A stretch of DNA of 64,000 nucleotides, taken from Rhodopila globiformis. GTDB taxonomy: Bacteria > Pseudomonadota > Alphaproteobacteria > Acetobacterales > Acetobacteraceae. The notes beneath the pieces are model-generated. The model worked only from the letters and a program-made list of their open reading frames with translations, was not told the DNA's origin and searched no databases. The DNA lies in the NCBI RefSeq assembly GCF_002937115.1, contig NZ_NHRY01000276.1, forward strand, positions 1 to 64,000, in the 5' to 3' direction. Shown here piece by piece: positions 56,881 to 64,000 of this stretch. Made by a program: the position numbers and the translations under genes. Position 1 is the first letter of the stretch; each line of letters begins with the position of its first letter.

Positions 56881-58245
56881 GTGCTGTTGCCTACGCTTCC
56901 ACCGCGGACATTGCGCCGCAGGCAGGCCGCGACCCTCGCTGCCGCAACCGTCCTCAGCCGCTGTACCGCCGTGCCGCATATCACCGGGCTGACCGGTCAC
57001 GATGTCGCCCTGCCCGGCCATCGGCAACCACGCGATCCAGGTCCGCTGGACGAGAGCGCCGCCTTGCTGGAGGAATTCAACCTGCAGCGCGCCCTGTCCG
57101 CGGCGCCGATCGTCATCGGCAACAAGGTCACGCTGCTGCCCGGCGGGGCGCAGGCATTCGCGGCCATGTTCCAGGCCCTGGGCGCGGCCAAGGACAGCAT
57201 CAACCTGGAGTATTTCATCCTGGCCGACATCGAGTCCGGCGGCGTCCATCTGTCGGAGATCCTGCTCGATCGGCTGAACGCCGGCGTCAGGATGAACATC
57301 ATCTACGACAGCTACGGCTCGCGCAACACACCCGCTGCCTTCTTCGACAGCCTGAAGCGCGCGGGCGCCAAAATGCTGGACTTCCACCCGATCGACCCGC
57401 TCAAGGCCGGCCTGAAGTGGGCACCGAACGACCGCGATCACCGCAAGATCATGGTGGTCGACGGCCGCGTCGGCTTCACCGGCGGCATCAACCTGGACAA
57501 GGCGTATGAGAACCCGCCCAGCGCCGGCATCCCGCCCGACGGCAACACCGCGCACGCCTACTGGCTGGACACCGCGGTGCGCATCGAAGGCCCGGCGGTG
57601 GCCGAGCTGCAGAAGCTGTTCTTCGGCACATGGCAGGAGCAGAAGGCCCCTGCCCCGGATCCGGCCGATTATTTCCCGTCTCTGCCGCGCATGGGCGTGC
57701 AGACCATCCGCATCATCGGCAGTTCCCCGGGCGACAAGGAGCCGCTGTACTACGCCTCCCTGCTGACCGCGATCAAGAACGCCCGCCGCCGGGTCTGGCT
57801 GTGCAGCGGCTACTTCGTGCCGCCGCACCAGGAGCGGGAGGACCTGTACCAGACCGCCCGCGCCGGCATCGACGTCCGCATCGTCGTCCCGGCGTTCAGC
57901 GACGTGGAGGCCGCCGTTTATGCCGCCCGCGCCGCCTACGGCGACCTGCTGGAGTCAGGCGCCCGTATCTATGAGGTGCACGACGCGGTGGTGCATGCCA
58001 AGCTGGCGGTCGTCGACGATACCTGGACCGTCGTCGGGTCCTCCAACCTCGACCGCCGCAGCGTCATTTTCAACCAGGAGGTCGACGCCGTGATCCTGGG
58101 CCACGACACCGCGGCGCAGGTGGAGGCGCTGTTGCGGCAGTACATGACCATGGCCCGGCCGGTGACGCTGGACCGCTGGCGGCGGCGGTCGATCACCGAA
58201 CGCGTCCGGGAGCTGGAGGCCCGCATCTGGCAGTACTGGATGTGA
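56881..58245 (+). CDS. Phospholipase D/cardiolipin synthase family protein
   Basis: 454 residues with a GTG start. The N-terminus has a hydrophobic stretch ending in LSRC, a possible lipobox, rather than the two membrane segments of ClsA. Two HKD motifs: DHRKIMVVDGRVGFTGG (about 186-202) and VHAKLAVVDDTWTVVGSSN (about 372-390), the latter followed by LDRRSVIFNQEVDAVILG. LEYFILADIESGG matches the cardiolipin-synthase pattern. It probably joins two phospholipids or exchanges head groups. The long first motif surroundings (KWAPNDRDHRKI) are ClsB/ClsC-like. Confidence 0.9.
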   Translation: MLLPTLPPRTLRRRQAATLAAATVLSRCTAVPHITGLTGHDVALPGHRQPRDPGPLDESAALLEEFNLQRALSAAPIVIGNKVTLLPGGAQAFAAMFQALGAAKDSINLEYFILADIESGGVHLSEILLDRLNAGVRMNIIYDSYGSRNTPAAFFDSLKRAGAKMLDFHPIDPLKAGLKWAPNDRDHRKIMVVDGRVGFTGGINLDKAYENPPSAGIPPDGNTAHAYWLDTAVRIEGPAVAELQKLFFGTWQEQKAPAPDPADYFPSLPRMGVQTIRIIGSSPGDKEPLYYASLLTAIKNARRRVWLCSGYFVPPHQEREDLYQTARAGIDVRIVVPAFSDVEAAVYAARAAYGDLLESGARIYEVHDAVVHAKLAVVDDTWTVVGSSNLDRRSVIFNQEVDAVILGHDTAAQVEALLRQYMTMARPVTLDRWRRRSITERVRELEARIWQYWM

Positions 58246-58485
58246 CCCGGATTGTGTCAGAGGCGCACCGGTTGCGGCGCAGAGGCCACCGGCGGCGGGC
58301 ACGATGCCGCGTCCGCCGATCCGCGATCAATACCATCCGCCGCTCTGTCCCCCGCTTGACCGACACAGGCCGGTCTGGCCAAACTCGCCGCAACGGGAAC
58401 GTCCAAGGCAAACGCCGCCCATGCCGGCCATCCGCCTTTGGCGTCCCGAACGTTCGAAAACAGCAATAGCACGAAAGGGAGTGCG

Positions 58486-58971
<486 letters not shown>

Positions 58972-58998
58972 CGCCGCCAGGCAAGGGGGGACAAAATC

Positions 58999-61380
<2,382 letters not shown>

Positions 61381-61401
61381 CGAGGCAGAGGGAACCTTCC
61401 A

Positions 61402-62196
61402 ATGTATGATTTCACATACGACAAACCCGGCAGCCTGGCCGATGCGGTGAAGCTGCTGTCGGACGACATGGATGCCAAGGCGCTGGCCGGCGGGCAGACG
61501 TTCATTCCGGTGCTGAAGCAGCGGCTGAACCGGCCCTCGCGCGTCGTGGACCTGGCGAAGCTCGGCCTGTCCGGCATCACCGTCTCGGGCGACAAGGTGA
61601 CCATCGGCGCGATGACCACGCATGCGACGATCGCCAGCAGCGCGGAGATCAAGGCGAAGATCCCCGGCCTGCAGCACCAGGCCTCGCTGATTGGCGACGA
61701 GGCGGTGCGGCATCGCGGCACCATGGGCGGGTCGCTGGCGAACAACGATCCGGCCGCGTGCTATCCCTCGGCCGTGCTGGCCCTGGGTGGGACGATCAAG
61801 ACCGATCGGCGGTCGATCCCGGCGGATGAGTTCTTCCAGGGGATGTTCACCACGGCGCTGGAACAAGGCGAAATAATTACGTCAATTGAACTTCCAATCC
61901 CGGAGAAGTCGGCCTACGAGAAGTTCCGCAACCCGGCGTCGCGCTATGCAATCGTGGGTGTGTTCGTGGCGAAGTTCCCCTCGGGCGTGCGGCTGGCGAT
62001 CACCGGCGCGGGCCAGGGCGGCGTGTTCCGCCATACCGAGTTCGAGAAGGCGCTGTCGGCGAATTTCTCGCCCGATGCGATCGCCGGGATCAAGACGCCG
62101 GCGGATGGGCTGAACAGCGACATCCATGCCAGCGCGGAATACCGGGCGCACCTGGTCAACGTCGTGGCCCGGCGGGCGGTGGCGAAGGCCGGCTGA
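61402..62196 (+). CDS. coxM: Molybdenum hydroxylase FAD-binding medium subunit (CoxM-like)
   Basis: 264 residues. FAD-binding AGGQTFIPVLKQRLNRPSRV and VRHRGTMGGSLANNDPAACY, both typical of the family, then the C-terminal CO-dehydrogenase flavoprotein domain (SAYEKFRNPASRYAIVGVFV). It accepts electrons from CoxS. It starts 21 bp after coxL. No coxD/E/F/G maturation genes follow in the window. Confidence 0.95.
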   Translation: MYDFTYDKPGSLADAVKLLSDDMDAKALAGGQTFIPVLKQRLNRPSRVVDLAKLGLSGITVSGDKVTIGAMTTHATIASSAEIKAKIPGLQHQASLIGDEAVRHRGTMGGSLANNDPAACYPSAVLALGGTIKTDRRSIPADEFFQGMFTTALEQGEIITSIELPIPEKSAYEKFRNPASRYAIVGVFVAKFPSGVRLAITGAGQGGVFRHTEFEKALSANFSPDAIAGIKTPADGLNSDIHASAEYRAHLVNVVARRAVAKAG

Positions 62197-62539
62197 ACGG
62201 CCCGGCGCGATGCGGTCAGCGGCGCCGGGCGATGCGGCGCCGCTGTGTCCGTGCTTCCGTGACGAGACTCGACACAGGCCGCCGTGGACACCGCCATCGT
62301 GCGGCGTACCTTCAGCTCTTCGCGGCTACGCCGTTTCAAGACCTGCGTCTGAAGGCCGGACTGCCACTGGGACGGGACGCTTGCAGGCCGCCGCGCACGC
62401 CCTGCTTGAAGACCTGATACTGAGCGGACATGGTGCTTATCCGGAAGGAAATCCGCCCATTTAACGATGCGCGGCCAATTTTTCGGCAACAGGGTCTGTC
62501 GCTGATGCAATCCTGACCTGCGCTCTCCATCATAGCGTT
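62197..62539. other. Intergenic region after coxM
   Basis: About 340 bp. Open frames here look random; I saw neither a repeat of the window's families nor a clear terminator. Confidence 0.5.
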
Positions 62540-62734
62540 ATGGCACAGTACATCATTCTCCCCGCAGAAGATGGGTCCGGCTTCAACATAGCGGTGTCAG
62601 GAAGCGACGGCGCACGCCACACCATGCTTGGGTTCGCCACCGAAGCCGATGCCCAGGCGTGGATCGCCCTGGACAGGCGTCTGGATGACGTCAACGCCTC
62701 CTCCGCCTATCTCCAGCCGAACGCGACCCAGTAA
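62540..62734 (+). CDS. Small hypothetical protein, 64 residues
   Basis: MAQYIILPAEDGSGFNIAVS ... GARHTMLGFATEADAQAWIA ... LDRRLDDVNAS. It has a coherent beta-beta-alpha look with the pattern 'TEADAQAWI', as in small uncharacterised alphaproteobacterial proteins. There is no clear ribosome-binding site, which lowers confidence. Function unknown. Confidence 0.6.
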   Translation: MAQYIILPAEDGSGFNIAVSGSDGARHTMLGFATEADAQAWIALDRRLDDVNASSAYLQPNATQ

Positions 62735-62872
62735 TACCGGCGACCTCGCCGAACGGCGAACCGTCGATGGGCGTGGCCGCCGGCATGCGTGACCCCGGTC
62801 CCTCCCGAGCGACGCGTGTCATGCCGTTGACGGTGATGCCTCCGGGGATCCGTCACCTCCGGCCGTGCCCGA

Positions 62873-63757
62873 TCACAGCGCCGTCCGTTCCGGCAGGCCC
62901 AGCAGATCGGCGATCACCAGCGGCAACCGCCCGGGCATGCCGATGGCGCGGCAACTCTCGCGCCAGCGGCCCAGGTACTCGCGAACCGGCAGCGCCGTCC
63001 GCTCCGGCCAGAGATTCATCCCCTGATACTCTTCGATCAGCACCGGCTCCGGCTCAATCAGGCCAAGGATCGACGGAACGACGCCCTGGGCGATGCCGTC
63101 CAGCCCGGTGACGTGGATGAACGTGCCGCGTTCTTTGTCGAACCAGCGCAGCAGGTCGGTGGCGCCAGCGCTGCGGGCGTCCTGCCTGTAGCGGCTGACG
63201 ATCGCCTGCCGGTAGTCCCGGATGGCGTTGGCATAGCCGGCCTGTCCGGCAAAGACCGGGTCGGCCTGCCAGCTTTCGGCGAGCAGACCCAGCGTGCGCA
63301 GCGCGAAAGCCTCGGCGAGGGATTCTTCCAGCCATTGCGAGGGCGGTTTCGGCGCCGCCGTAACCTTCCAGCTGTTGGCCAGGCAATGGCCGAGCTCATG
63401 GGACAGCTGGTAGGCCAGCTGGCACCACGCGCCGGGGGCGGTCATGTTGAGCATGATCCAGGCCTCGCCGGCGGGCTGCTCGTGCAGCCAGATCGAAGGA
63501 TAGCCGCCGTGCTTGTTCTGCACGATGATCCCGTCGGGCTGCGCAGGCGAGCGCAACGTGAGGCCGGCAAGCCCGACCTGCCGCACGCGCGCGATCACCC
63601 CGGCGGCGCTGTCCGCCGGCCCGTGCCAGTCGCCGCGCAGGTCGAGCGGACAAGTTGCAAGCGTAACGGAAGCCGGCCGGGCGGACCTACCCGGCATCGT
63701 CAGGCACAAGCTCGCGCCGAGCAGCAGGCGGCGCCGGATCCGGATTGTCTGGTTCAT
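62873..63757 (-). CDS. Exported HExxH putative zinc metallopeptidase
   Basis: 294 residues. N-terminal twin-arginine-like signal (IRIRRRLLLGASLCLTM). QLSHELGHCLANS contains the zinc-binding H-E-L-G-H; 20-25 residues on, WLEESLAEAFALRTLGLL offers the third Glu ligand of a gluzincin. I do not recognise a named family. Its 5' end overlaps the preceding glycosyltransferase frame by 71 bp, so a later start is possible, but that would lose the signal. Confidence 0.75.
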   Translation of the reverse strand: MNQTIRIRRRLLLGASLCLTMPGRSARPASVTLATCPLDLRGDWHGPADSAAGVIARVRQVGLAGLTLRSPAQPDGIIVQNKHGGYPSIWLHEQPAGEAWIMLNMTAPGAWCQLAYQLSHELGHCLANSWKVTAAPKPPSQWLEESLAEAFALRTLGLLAESWQADPVFAGQAGYANAIRDYRQAIVSRYRQDARSAGATDLLRWFDKERGTFIHVTGLDGIAQGVVPSILGLIEPEPVLIEEYQGMNLWPERTALPVREYLGRWRESCRAIGMPGRLPLVIADLLGLPERTAL

Positions 63758-64000
63758 GCGGACGGCTCTTCGGGAACATCCGGCTGGCCAGGAAAGGCGG
63801 CAGCTGGTACTGCGGGAAACACCGCGAGGTGCTGGCGGGATGCAGGTAGTGCAGGCACAGGCCGGCGCGGTCGCGCACGCCGTCGATGCGGAACCGCTCG
63901 GCGGCCGCCTTGCTGAACAGGTAGTCCTCGCTCCAGTTGACGTCAGGGAACTTCACCGCGTCCCAGACCTTGCGGCGGAACGCGTAGGAGAAGCCGTAAC
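63687..64000 (-). CDS. Glycosyltransferase-like protein, C-terminal part only (5' end outside window)
   Basis: Open frame entering from the right edge and ending at 63687. YGFSYAFRRKVWDAVKFPDV, NWSEDYLFSKAAAERF and LHYLHPASTSRCFPQYQLP resemble the end of a family 2 glycosyltransferase domain (the W-x-E/D-D acidic pair and the later His). The N-terminal part with the DxD motif is outside. The last about 25 residues are low-complexity and overlap the next gene. Confidence 0.65.
   Translation of the reverse strand, partial: YGFSYAFRRKVWDAVKFPDVNWSEDYLFSKAAAERFRIDGVRDRAGLCLHYLHPASTSRCFPQYQLPPFLASRMFPKSRPHEPDNPDPAPPAARRELVPDDAG

Overview
The window is very GC-rich DNA with dense, mostly short-spaced genes and alphaproteobacterial gene orders. 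Examples are rpmH-rnpA-yidD-yidC-engB(-argB), pyruvate dehydrogenase with a lipoyl-bearing E1 beta, and a form II coxSLM cluster. A free-living aerobic or microaerobic alphaproteobacterium is likely, and Rhodospirillales/Acetobacteraceae is my best guess. That placement is inference; no rRNA or other decisive marker lies in the window.

Layout. 1-1795: an edge-truncated exported protein with two degenerate staphylococcal-nuclease-like domains. 2.8-7.2 kb: a tripartite multidrug exporter operon (HlyD adaptor, DHA2 transporter, outer-membrane factor). 7.8-9.7 kb: a ChaA-type Ca2+/H+ antiporter and an exported beta-carbonic anhydrase. 10.5-16.2 kb: the pyruvate dehydrogenase operon (E1 alpha, lipoyl-E1 beta, E2, a GNAT acetyltransferase, E3). 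16.4-25.5 kb: argB and the rpmH-rnpA-yidD-yidC-engB cluster, separated by a DUF433/DUF5615 pair, an HpaB-type oxygenase, repeats and an unrecognised 703-residue protein. 25.6-29.4 kb: an alpha/beta hydrolase, then a toxin-antitoxin island (BrnT with an HTH partner; a broken FitA with an intact PIN toxin; an intact FitAB pair). 29.6-39.4 kb: cydDC, a sensor kinase, an SDR, panC, cysE, a YihY protein and a SRAP protein. 39.6-43.5 kb: zinc alcohol dehydrogenase, SDR, a lytic-transglycosylase-like protein and a glycerophosphodiesterase. 43.5-44.0 kb: the remains of an MNT/HEPN toxin-antitoxin pair split by a 124-bp MITE. 44.3-55.9 kb: MHS transporter, GST, gltB-gltD, a two-domain VOC dioxygenase and a receiver protein. 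56.9-64 kb: PLD/cardiolipin synthase, coxSLM, a small protein, an HExxH protein and the 3' end of a glycosyltransferase.

The most distinctive feature is the intergenic DNA. Short palindromic elements of the CGTCATGGC...GCCATGACG type occur at more than a dozen sites, alone or as the cores of larger elements with different terminal inverted repeats. I could delimit at least four such shell families by eye, some with two or three copies. Two further small inverted-repeat elements inserted inside toxin-antitoxin genes; the ancestral coding frame can be read on both sides of each. No transposase gene is present, so all would depend on enzymes encoded elsewhere.

Metabolically, the complete genes cover acetyl-CoA entry, ammonium assimilation (GltBD), arginine, cysteine and pantothenate synthesis, maturation of bd-type oxidase, drug efflux and a molybdenum hydroxylase of uncertain substrate.
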